Below the pieces are notes generated by a model. It ran no database searches, was not told where the DNA came from, and saw nothing but the letters and a program-made list of their open reading frames with translations. Shown piece after piece: positions 5,681 through 10,920 of a DNA stretch of 10,920 nucleotides. The position numbers were made by a program, and so were the translations under genes. The DNA comes from Synechococcaceae bacterium WBB_10_009 (GTDB taxonomy: Bacteria > Cyanobacteriota > Cyanobacteriia > PCC-6307 > Cyanobiaceae): NCBI GenBank assembly GCA_010030955.1, contig RHBP01000053.1, forward strand, positions 1-10,920, in the 5' to 3' direction. Within the stretch, counting starts at the first letter, position 1, and each line of letters starts with the position of its first letter.

Positions 5681-6385
5681 ATGAACCAGGTTCGCCCTCC
5701 GGTGCAGCCCGCCCGCCTGCTGGTGGTGGAGGACGACGACACGATTCGCGAGACCGTGTGCGAAGCCATGGAGATGGAGGGCTTCGCCGTGACGGCCGCC
5801 ACCAATGGCCAGAGCGCCTGGGACCTGCTCAACCGCCACCACTACGACCTGGTGGTGCTCGACCTGATGCTGCCGGGCATCAACGGACTCGACCTCTGCC
5901 GGCAGCTGCGCCAGGGCAACGATGGCCCCCTGGTGCTGGTGGTGAGCGCCCGCGACACCGAAACCGATCGGGTGCTGGGCCTCGAGGTGGGGGCCGACGA
6001 CTACCTGATCAAACCCTTCGGCATGCGCGAGCTGGTGGCCCGCTGCCGGGCCCTGCTGCGGCGCCAGGGACACGGCGCCGTGCCCACCACCAACCTGGAG
6101 CAGGGCGACCTCTGCCTGTTCCCCGGGGAATGCCGGGTGACCCGCGGCGGCCTTGAACTCAAGCTGTCCCCCAAGGAATACAAGCTGCTGGAGCTGTTCA
6201 TGCAGAACCCCCGCCAGGTGTTCAGCCGCGAGCAGTTGATCGAGCAGGTGTGGGGCATCGACTACATCGGCGACAGCAAAACCGTGGATGTGCACATCCG
6301 CTGGTTGCGCGAAAAAATCGAAGACAACCCCTCCACCCCCAGCCAGTTGGTGACGGTGCGGGGCTTCGGCTACCGCTTCGGCTGA
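5681..6385 (+). CDS. phoB: OmpR/PhoB-family response regulator (SphR/PhoB-like)
   Basis: A 234-residue transcription factor. The receiver domain (about 11-128) has the acidic pocket Glu17-Asp18-Asp19, phosphoacceptor Asp61 in V-V-L-D-L-M-L-P-G, Ser89 in V-V-S-A-R-D and Lys111 in I-K-P-F. The C-terminal winged helix (about 140-234) reads L-S-P-K-E-Y-K-L-L-E-L-F, then T-V-D-V-H-I-R-W-L-R-E-K-I and ends V-R-G-F-G-Y-R-F-G, which is typical of the cyanobacterial SphR/PhoB type. The sensor kinase starts 8 bp downstream. The phosphate assignment rests on that SphS-like partner and on two Pho-box-like elements beside neighbouring genes. ATG 5681 directly precedes the domain; no clear Shine-Dalgarno is seen. 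Another OmpR-family role cannot be excluded. Confidence 0.85.
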   Translation: MNQVRPPVQPARLLVVEDDDTIRETVCEAMEMEGFAVTAATNGQSAWDLLNRHHYDLVVLDLMLPGINGLDLCRQLRQGNDGPLVLVVSARDTETDRVLGLEVGADDYLIKPFGMRELVARCRALLRRQGHGAVPTTNLEQGDLCLFPGECRVTRGGLELKLSPKEYKLLELFMQNPRQVFSREQLIEQVWGIDYIGDSKTVDVHIRWLREKIEDNPSTPSQLVTVRGFGYRFG

Positions 6386-6393
6386 ACGCTGCC

Positions 6394-7536
6394 GTGAGCT
6401 CCGGCCTCAGCCACAGCCTGCCGCTGATCACCGCCGCCACCGGCCTGGTGGTGGGGTGGATCTGGCGCGGGCGCCAGCCCACGCCGCGCCGCCGCCCCCC
6501 GTCTGCCTCGGCGGGCCCGAGCGACCGGCAGCTGCGGGAGTGGATCGACGACCTGCCCCAGGGCTGGCTAGCGCTCGCCCCCGACGACCGCATCGCCAAC
6601 GCCAACCCGCGGGCGGAAAGCCTGCTGCAGTGCGACAGGAGCTCGGGCCTCAATGGCCAAACCCTCGCCAGCCTCGAGCCCGGGGATGAGGTGCTGCACC
6701 TGGTTGAGCTGGCCCGCAGCAAGGGCACCACCCAGCGGGGGCGCTGGGCGGTGGGCCCCACCCAGCTGGATCTGCGGGTGTTGCCGGGGCGCCGGGGCTG
6801 GGTGGGGCTGGTGCTGCAGGACGCCAACCTGCTCGACACCCAGCTGCAGGCCCAGGAGCGCTGGGTGAGCGATGTGGCCCACGAGCTGAAGACGCCGCTC
6901 ACCGCCTTGATGCTGGTGGGCGACAGCCTGGCCAGCGGCGCCGCCGGCCGCCAGATGGTGCTGGTGGAGCGGTTGCAGCGGGAACTGCTGCGCCTGCAGG
7001 TGCTGGTGAGCGACCTGCTGGAGCTCACCCGGCTCGACAACGCCACCCCCGCCGCCGCCAGCACCGGCGCCGCGGCGCTCGATCCCCGCGATGTGCTCGG
7101 CAACGTTTGGAGCACCCTGGAGCCCCTGGCCCAGGAGCGGCGCGTGCGCCTGGCGGTGCGCCCCGGGCGCGACCAGGCTCGGGTGGCGCTGGTGGATGCC
7201 GGCCGCCTGCACCAGGCGCTGCTCAACCTGCTAGAGAACGCCCTGCACTACAGCCCCGAGGACAGCAGCATCGACGTGACCCTCGAAGATCGGGATCGCT
7301 GGTGCCTGATCGAGGTGCGCGACCGGGGCCCCGGCCTCAGCGACACCGACCTGGAGCGCATGTTTCAGCGCTTCTACCGCGGCGATCCCGCCCGGGCCCG
7401 CAGCCGCCGCAGCGGCAGTGGCCTGGGGCTGGCGATCGTGAAGCAAATTGCCTCGGCGGAGGGGGGCCTGGTGCGGGCCTCCAACCACCCGGATGGGGGG
7501 GCCGTGCTGGAGCTGTTGCTGCCGCGGCCCGCCTGA
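6394..7536 (+). CDS. phoR: Sensor histidine kinase (SphS/PhoR-like)
   Basis: About 380 residues from a GTG at 6394, 8 bp after the response-regulator stop. One N-terminal hydrophobic segment (about 9-24) is followed by a basic, Pro-rich linker, a PAS-like region (about 47-145, with D-D-R-I-A-N-A-N-P-R-A-E at 64-75), the phosphoacceptor His163 in W-V-S-D-V-A-H-E-L-K-T-P-L, then an N-box (Asn278 to Asn282), G1 box D-R-G-P-G at 310-314 and G2 box G-S-G-L-G-L-A-I at 341-348. The single N-terminal hydrophobic stretch plus a PAS domain without a periplasmic loop matches cyanobacterial SphS, the phosphate-starvation kinase. All catalytic motifs are intact. The stop at 7534-7536 abuts the stop of the convergent Crp-family gene with no bases between. 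Confidence 0.85.
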   Translation: MSSGLSHSLPLITAATGLVVGWIWRGRQPTPRRRPPSASAGPSDRQLREWIDDLPQGWLALAPDDRIANANPRAESLLQCDRSSGLNGQTLASLEPGDEVLHLVELARSKGTTQRGRWAVGPTQLDLRVLPGRRGWVGLVLQDANLLDTQLQAQERWVSDVAHELKTPLTALMLVGDSLASGAAGRQMVLVERLQRELLRLQVLVSDLLELTRLDNATPAAASTGAAALDPRDVLGNVWSTLEPLAQERRVRLAVRPGRDQARVALVDAGRLHQALLNLLENALHYSPEDSSIDVTLEDRDRWCLIEVRDRGPGLSDTDLERMFQRFYRGDPARARSRRSGSGLGLAIVKQIASAEGGLVRASNHPDGGAVLELLLPRPA

Positions 7537-8181
7537 TCAGCGGGCCGGCAGGTGGCACACCACCAGCTGACGCTGGCCATCCAGGTGCAGCCAACCCTCA
7601 TCGCGCAGCATCCCCAGCACCCGGGTCACGGTGACGCGGGTGGTGCTGAGGGCGCTGGCGATGTCCTGGTGGGTGAGGCGCAGGTTGAGCCGCAGGCCCT
7701 GGTCGCAGGGCTGGCCGTATTCCTCCGCCAGCAGCTCCAGGAAGCCACGCACGCGATCCTCGATGCGGCGCAGCCCCAGCAGGGCAATCAGGGCCTCCGA
7801 CTGGCGCATGCGGCTGGTCATGGCCTTCATCAGGGTCACGGCCAGGTGGGGGGTCGCCTCCACCTCATCCATGGAGAGGCACAGCAGGTCGCTGTCGCAG
7901 AGGGCCGTGGCCTCGTAGAGGTCGAGGTTGGTGAACGGCTCGCCGAAGGGTTCGTTGGGGCCCGCCAGGGCCAGCAGCAGATCTTCGCCCTGCTCATTCA
8001 TGCACCCCAGCTTCACCATGCCGCGGGCCACGAGCCACACGTGGTTGCGCAGCAGGGGCACCTTGCTGCCGGCGCTGAGGTGCACCAGGTCGCGCCGCTG
8101 GAAGGTCTCCTCCAGGGTGGAACGAAAACCCTGGGGGCGATTGGGCGTGAACACCATGGTCCGCTGTGCGGTTGGGTTCAT
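7537..8181 (-). CDS. Crp/FNR-family transcriptional regulator (PtrA-like candidate)
   Basis: A 214-residue DNA-binding protein. An N-terminal beta-barrel effector domain (about 30-105) is followed by a long dimer helix (about 108-150) and a C-terminal winged helix-turn-helix, L-T-H-Q-D-I-A-S-A-L (169-178) and T-R-V-T-V-T-R-V-L (181-189), the Crp/NtcA signature. The barrel lacks the Arg and Ser/Thr of the cAMP phosphate pocket (P-F-G-E-P-F-T-N at 78-85 is all that remains), so cAMP binding is doubtful. It is not NtcA, whose N-terminal half differs. ATG 8181 is chosen; it gives a Pho-box-like element 50 bp upstream. In marine Synechococcus and Prochlorococcus a Crp-family regulator, PtrA, is linked to phosphate stress, and the setting beside phoB/phoR suggests the same role. 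Identity with PtrA is unproven. Confidence 0.88.
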   Translation of the reverse strand: MNPTAQRTMVFTPNRPQGFRSTLEETFQRRDLVHLSAGSKVPLLRNHVWLVARGMVKLGCMNEQGEDLLLALAGPNEPFGEPFTNLDLYEATALCDSDLLCLSMDEVEATPHLAVTLMKAMTSRMRQSEALIALLGLRRIEDRVRGFLELLAEEYGQPCDQGLRLNLRLTHQDIASALSTTRVTVTRVLGMLRDEGWLHLDGQRQLVVCHLPAR

Positions 8182-8231
8182 CGGACTGTATGGAGCATCA
8201 CCCACGCCGCAACCAAGCCTGGGTAGACAGG

Positions 8232-8252
8232 CGGTTAAGGGTTGGTTAGCCC
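8232..8252 (-). promoter_or_regulatory. Pho-box-like element upstream of the Crp-family gene
   Basis: Read on the minus strand it holds the octamer GCTAACCA, three bases (ACC), then CTTAACCG. The known cyanobacterial Pho box is PyTTAAPyPy(T/A) repeated with 3-bp spacers; the octamers match at 6 and 7 of 8 positions. A third repeat would be GTCTACCC, a weak match. The element ends 50 bp before the Crp-family ATG and overlaps the CHAD stop codon (8246-8248). It agrees with the element at 9220-9240 at 16 of 21 positions. Confidence 0.65.
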
Positions 8253-9163
8253 GCTGCGGGTTCCAGGGGCAAGCGCTGCAGGGCGTCGCGCCCGGCGGCG
8301 GTGAGCAGCCCATCGGCCTGCTGGCGCCACGCCTGCCAGGCCTGGTCACGGGCCTCCAGCAGCAGGCTGCACAGGCAGGGGGCCACCCGATCGGGGGCAT
8401 CGTGAAACTGCCGGTTCAGGGCCTGATCCAGCAGCTGCAGGTCATGCAGATCGCCGAGGTGTTGCTGCATGGCCCGCAGGCGCTCCAGCCAGGGGGCCAG
8501 GGCCTCCGGGCGGAGGGGCTCCAGGTTGGCGAGGCCGTAGCGGCAGCGCTTCAGGCGTTTGCGCAGCTGGTGGAGCTGCAGCTGGGCTTCGGGGCCATCG
8601 GGCTGCTCCAGCTGCCAGCCGGGCTCCAGCACCAGCCCGCTGATGGCCCCCTGGCAAAACTCCCCCCACCAGGCCCGCATCGGCTGCTCCCCGAGGCGGG
8701 TGGTCTGCGGCTGGCGCAGCCACCCCTGCAGCTGGGCCAAGAGCTTGAGATAGCGGCGCCCCTTCAACCCCTCCTCCACCGCCTCAAAGGCCAACTTGCG
8801 CTCGCGCCGCAGCTGTTTGAGCAACTTGCGCAGCACCTCCGCCTCCTTCTCCGGCAGCTGCGGGCCAAAGCCCTGCTCCAGGCGCTGCTGCAACACATCC
8901 AGGTCGCGGCGGCAGCCGAGGCGGCGACCCACCTTGGCCAGCCGCTCGGCGGCGGCGGGATCCGGCAGGGTGAGCGCCGGGCCGAACTGGTGCAAGGTGA
9001 TTTGCAACTGACGGCAGGTCACCCGCATGTGATGCAGCGGCTCCTGCTCCTGATCCGCCAGCACCTCCGCCTGCAGGGCCACCAGCCGCCGCAGGCGCCC
9101 CTGGATCAAGGTGGCGGCATAGGCGCCAACGGAAGCCTCCGGCGAGGGCAGATCCGAGGCCAT
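8246..9163 (-). CDS. CHAD domain protein (polyphosphate-binding family)
   Basis: About 305 residues, all-helical, rich in Arg, Leu and Gln. Two CHAD halves are visible. The first has H-H-M-R-V-T-C-R-Q-L at 44-53 and L-G-C-R-R-D-L-D-V-L at 82-91; the second repeats both as L-H-Q-L-R-K-R-L-K-R at 197-206 and L-G-D-L-H-D-L-Q-L-L at 236-245. These conserved histidines and basic helices form the polyphosphate-binding surface of the family. No triphosphate-tunnel (CYTH) domain is fused to it, so this is a stand-alone CHAD protein, and a catalytic role is not expected. ATG 9163 is preferred over GTG 9214, which would begin 6 bp from the Pho-box-like element. Proximity to the phosphate two-component pair fits polyphosphate storage or granule association. 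Confidence 0.9.
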   Translation of the reverse strand: MASDLPSPEASVGAYAATLIQGRLRRLVALQAEVLADQEQEPLHHMRVTCRQLQITLHQFGPALTLPDPAAAERLAKVGRRLGCRRDLDVLQQRLEQGFGPQLPEKEAEVLRKLLKQLRRERKLAFEAVEEGLKGRRYLKLLAQLQGWLRQPQTTRLGEQPMRAWWGEFCQGAISGLVLEPGWQLEQPDGPEAQLQLHQLRKRLKRCRYGLANLEPLRPEALAPWLERLRAMQQHLGDLHDLQLLDQALNRQFHDAPDRVAPCLCSLLLEARDQAWQAWRQQADGLLTAAGRDALQRLPLEPAAG

Positions 9164-9219
9164 CGTCACAGGCGAAACACAGGGCAGGGGAGCACTTTGC
9201 AGGCAGCCAACCACCCTTC

Positions 9220-9240
9220 AAGTTAAGGAATGGTTATCCC
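9220..9240 (-). promoter_or_regulatory. Pho-box-like element upstream of the CHAD gene
   Basis: On the minus strand: GATAACCA, three bases (TTC), CTTAACTT. The second octamer fits the cyanobacterial Pho-box consensus PyTTAAPyPy(T/A) at all eight positions and the first at six. A further TAAC lies just upstream (9241-9247 holds CTGTAAC), at 8-bp rather than 11-bp spacing. The element ends 56 bp before the CHAD ATG, about the same distance as its twin before the Crp-family gene. Confidence 0.7.
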
Positions 9241-9607
9241 GTTACAGAGGTCGGCGTGCTGCTACTTTCACCCAGACCAGCAACACCTTGTGCAGCTCAC
9301 ATCCCTGGCCATCGCCGTTGAAACGGGGGATGCGGTTGGCGCCGAATTGAACAACGGGTTAAGGGCTCGAACCGCAGCCACCGTTGAGGCCGCAACCGCC
9401 GTCGAGGCCGTCGAAGCCGTTGATTCCACGAGGCACCTGATCGGCCTCTCCTCCACGGAGGCGTTGATGCTGTTTCAGCTGCTGCAGGCGGCGCTGCTGC
9501 ACCCGCCGATGCGGGAAGGGGTCATGGGGCAGCCGCAGCTCCACCGCTTCCACCGCCAGTTGAGCGGTGCCCTGGGGCGCGCCCTGGCCAGCGGCGCTCA
9601 GAAATAG
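9230..9607 (+). CDS. Hypothetical protein, start uncertain
   Basis: An open frame of 125 codons ending at 9607. The C-terminal 60 residues look like a normal soluble helical protein (L-S-S-T-E-A-L-M-L-F-Q-L-L-Q-A-A-L-L-H-P-P followed by a basic amphipathic segment with Q-L-S-G-A-L-G-R-A-L-A). The middle holds a low-complexity V-E-A-A-T-A-V-E-A-V-E-A-V run encoded by imperfect GCCGTYGAGGCCG repeats (about 9380-9424). The first ATG at 9230 falls inside the Pho-box-like element, so a later start (GTG 9290 or TTG 9347) is more likely. It is divergent from the CHAD gene and overlaps the 3' end of a convergent small frame at 9598-9813 by 10 bp. No family is recognised. Confidence 0.45.
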   Translation: MVIPLQRSACCYFHPDQQHLVQLTSLAIAVETGDAVGAELNNGLRARTAATVEAATAVEAVEAVDSTRHLIGLSSTEALMLFQLLQAALLHPPMREGVMGQPQLHRFHRQLSGALGRALASGAQK

Positions 9608-9813
9608 AGCTGCGACAGCCGTTCCCCCGGAGCCTTGAGGCCAGCCTGCCAACGCTCGGCCTGGGCCTGGTGGCCGGGATCGGCAGCGGCTTCAGCCGGA
9701 TTGGATCCACCTTCGGCCAGCAGGAGCAGCCACTCCCGCAGGCGCTCAAGATCGTTGATTTCAGCCCCTGGTCCGGAGGTTGCGCCGATCGGATTGTCCA
9801 TCGGACTGGCCAT
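9598..9813 (-). CDS. Hypothetical small protein, 71 aa
   Basis: A short frame, ATG 9813 with an alternative ATG 9801, ending TGA at 9598. After a Pro/Gly-rich leader the sequence I-N-D-L-E-R-L-R-E-W-L-L-L-L-A-E-G (about 19-35) and A-E-R-W-Q-A-G-L-K (about 52-60) form plausible helices with a balanced charge pattern, and the third codon positions are GC-rich. No family, signal peptide or membrane segment is recognised. The 5' end lies in the 12-bp repeats at 9788-9823 and overlaps the frame at 9761-9967 by 53 bp, so at least one of the two is doubtful or has a different start. Confidence 0.4.
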   Translation of the reverse strand: MASPMDNPIGATSGPGAEINDLERLREWLLLLAEGGSNPAEAAADPGHQAQAERWQAGLKAPGERLSQLYF

Positions 9814-9967
9814 CGGATTGCACCGACTCTGCGTTCAACGTAAGAACGCCGGGGGCACCGGATTGGTAGAGAAGCTTGAGATCGATGGCCTGCACCAGGC
9901 CAAACCACACCGCCTGAATCGCCAGGCACGACATCACCGGCGCGATCCACGGGCGGAGGGATGCCAT
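9761..9967 (-). CDS. Possible small single-helix membrane protein
   Basis: From ATG 9967 a 68-residue frame encodes a short basic start, one hydrophobic segment (about residues 7-28, W-I-A-P-V-M-S-C-L-A-I-Q-A-V-W-F-G-L-V-Q-A-I), then a polar tail ending in three Q-S-D units encoded by the 12-bp repeats. In-frame GTGs at 10000 and 9997 would lengthen it. The frame upstream of these, open back to the TGA at 10031-10033, encodes C-P-G-C-G-E-V-V-P-C-P, which resembles a zinc-knuckle but has no start codon before it. The gene could be a remnant whose true start is lost, or a chance frame. Low confidence. Confidence 0.3.
   Translation of the reverse strand: MASLRPWIAPVMSCLAIQAVWFGLVQAIDLKLLYQSGAPGVLTLNAESVQSDGQSDGQSDRRNLRTRG
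9788..9823. repeat. Three tandem 12-bp repeats
   Basis: Units at 9788-9799, 9800-9811 and 9812-9823 all begin ATCGGA(T/C)TG and differ only at their ends. The period is a multiple of three, so in the minus-strand frame of 9761-9967 they give repeated Q-S-D(-G) units. They may be a slippage-generated expansion in a weakly constrained stretch. Confidence 0.75.
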
Positions 9968-10114
9968 GGCCTGGTCGAACCGGAAGGGGCAGGGCACCAC
10001 TTCACCGCAACCGGGGCAGCGCGGCTGTGATCAGCAACACCAGGGGCACGTGAGCAACCAAACGTTGTGCCGCCGCGCCACACTGCCTAGCGTCTGGCAG
10101 GCGGGGTGAAACCC

Positions 10115-10920
10115 ATGCAGAGCCTGCCTCAGCTGAGGCCCACCCCTGGATCGCTGGACTCCCGCCGGCTGGAGGACAGGCCTGGGCAGATGCCCACCAG
10201 CCTCTACCTGGCGGATGGCCGCGCCAACACCACGTTGTCGGCGGTGGCGCTGGAGCCCCAGGGCAGCGTGCTGCACCGCCAGCTCAGCCTGGAGCAACTG
10301 CAGGGCTTGATGGCGGCGGGCACACCCCTGTGGATTCGCATCTGCGGCATCGGCCAGCCCCACCGCATCGCCTCCATCCTGGCGGCCTGTGATGTGCCGG
10401 AGGTGTTTGCACCGTTGGTGCTCGACACCCCCCAGGCGCCGCGGGTGGATTCCCTTGGCGAGGTGATTGCCCTGGTGGTGCATCGGCTGCGCTTCGCCGT
10501 GGACCCCCTCAACCTGGTGAGCGACCAGGTGAGCATGGTGCTGACCCGGCGGGTGTTGATCTCCATCGAAGAGGCCCCAAGCCCGGAGCCGTTCCCGGCG
10601 CTCACCGAGTGGCTGCTGAGCAAAACCCCCGCCGCCACGGCCGAAGACCTCGACGACCTGTTGCACTACCTGGTGGACCATCTGCTCGATGGCATCTTTC
10701 CAATGCTGGAGCAGATGGCCAGCCGGCTGGATGACCTCGAGGAGGCCGCCCTGCGCGACCCGCGGCCGCGGGTGCTCAACCGCACCTACCAGCTGCGCGC
10801 CAACCTGCGCCGCATCCGCCAGCAGCTGTGGCCCCTGCGCCATCAGATCCTGCTGTTCCTGCGGCAGAACCAACCGGTGATGGGGCCCGACGGCCTGCTG
10901 GGATTTCAGGAGATGGCCCA
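10115..10920 (+). CDS. corA: CorA-family magnesium/divalent cation transporter, N-terminal part (right edge)
   Basis: Imports Mg2+ (and Co2+/Ni2+ in some members) across the cytoplasmic membrane as a homopentamer. 268 codons are visible, nearly all of the cytoplasmic domain: an alpha/beta region (about 40-150, including P-L-W-I-R-I-C-G-I-G, where the family commonly has W-x-x-x-x-G, and Q-V-S-M-V-L near 131-136 matching the family's E-Q-V-S-x-x-L block), then long helices with L-L-D-G-I-F-P-M-L-E-Q-M (about 189-200) and R-R-I-R-Q-Q-L-W-P-L-R (about 231-241). The pore helices and the G-M-N selectivity motif lie beyond the window, so the call rests on the soluble domain. ATG 10115 has a GGTGA sequence 5 bases upstream. 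No Pho-box-like element is seen before it. Confidence 0.88.
   Translation, partial: MQSLPQLRPTPGSLDSRRLEDRPGQMPTSLYLADGRANTTLSAVALEPQGSVLHRQLSLEQLQGLMAAGTPLWIRICGIGQPHRIASILAACDVPEVFAPLVLDTPQAPRVDSLGEVIALVVHRLRFAVDPLNLVSDQVSMVLTRRVLISIEEAPSPEPFPALTEWLLSKTPAATAEDLDDLLHYLVDHLLDGIFPMLEQMASRLDDLEEAALRDPRPRVLNRTYQLRANLRRIRQQLWPLRHQILLFLRQNQPVMGPDGLLGFQEMA

Larger units (their letters stand above)
9608..10114. other. Weakly coding stretch before corA
   Basis: About 500 bp holding only the two doubtful minus-strand frames and the 12-bp repeats. The last 110 bp before corA contain no clear Pho box, NtcA site or terminator. The only control signal seen is a GGTGA Shine-Dalgarno-like sequence at 10105-10109, 5 bases before the corA ATG. 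No RNA gene could be recognised. Confidence 0.5.

Noticed and set aside
4612..5832. 406-codon minus-strand open frame over rubrerythrin
   Set aside because: Covers rubrerythrin and the start of the response regulator on the other strand; composition typical of a shadow.
8250..8260. CCCGC-T-GCGGG palindrome at the CHAD 3' end
   Set aside because: Cannot form a hairpin with a one-base loop, lies in coding sequence, and has no conserved context.
7928..9226. 432-codon plus-strand open frame over the CHAD gene
   Set aside because: Antisense of the CHAD and Crp-family genes; Gln/Leu/Gly-rich because it reads their Leu/Ala codons backwards.
10083..10100. CTGCC/GGCAG 5-bp-arm repeat upstream of corA
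   Set aside because: Arms too short and common in GC-rich sequence.
10031..10873. 280-codon minus-strand open frame over corA
   Set aside because: Antisense of a well-supported CorA domain.
1..10920. CRISPR array, tRNA/rRNA, insertion sequence or phage genes
   Set aside because: No regularly spaced repeats, cloverleaf, rRNA core or transposase/integrase motifs were found on either strand.

Overview
The window looks like chromosome of a GC-rich unicellular picocyanobacterium of the Synechococcus/Cyanobium group. The supporting signs are a type III glutamine synthetase behind a canonical NtcA site, an SphR/SphS-like (PhoB/PhoR) pair, a cyanobacterial-type Pho box, one HIP1 octamer (GCGATCGC) and high-GC codon use. 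High GC leaves long antisense frames open across nearly every real gene; these were discarded.

Layout. (1) 1-854, minus: 5' part of glnN, running off the left edge, with a perfect GTA-N8-TAC NtcA box 51 bp upstream. (2) 953-4516, minus: a tight run transcribed as sqr (type II sulfide:quinone oxidoreductase), NADPH-dependent FMN reductase family gene, pirin, small protein B, a four-helix membrane protein and small protein A. B and A are paralogs that flank the membrane gene. (3) 4517-4641: divergent promoter region with a perfect 12-bp-arm palindrome. (4) 4642-5355, plus: rubrerythrin with a C-terminal rubredoxin domain, then a small hypothetical gene (5425-5625). (5) 5681-7536, plus: OmpR-type response regulator and SphS-like sensor kinase. 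(6) 7537-9163, minus: a Crp/FNR-family regulator and a CHAD-domain (polyphosphate-binding family) protein, each preceded at about 50 bp by nearly the same Pho-box-like element. (7) 9230-10114: weakly supported small genes. (8) 10115 to the right edge, plus: CorA-family Mg2+ transporter, partial.

How it fits together. Two themes stand out. The first is a sulfide/redox block: SQR, flavin reductase, pirin and rubrerythrin share one divergent control region, and an unnamed small-protein/membrane-protein trio lies downstream in the same apparent operon. The second is a phosphate block: the two-component pair sits next to a Crp regulator and a CHAD protein carrying matching Pho boxes, which suggests a local circuit of PhoB-like regulator to secondary regulator plus polyphosphate handling. 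The glnN/NtcA unit is a separate nitrogen-starvation gene.

No rRNA, tRNA, CRISPR array, insertion sequence or phage gene was seen. All functions are read from sequence motifs and remembered family features; no database search was run.
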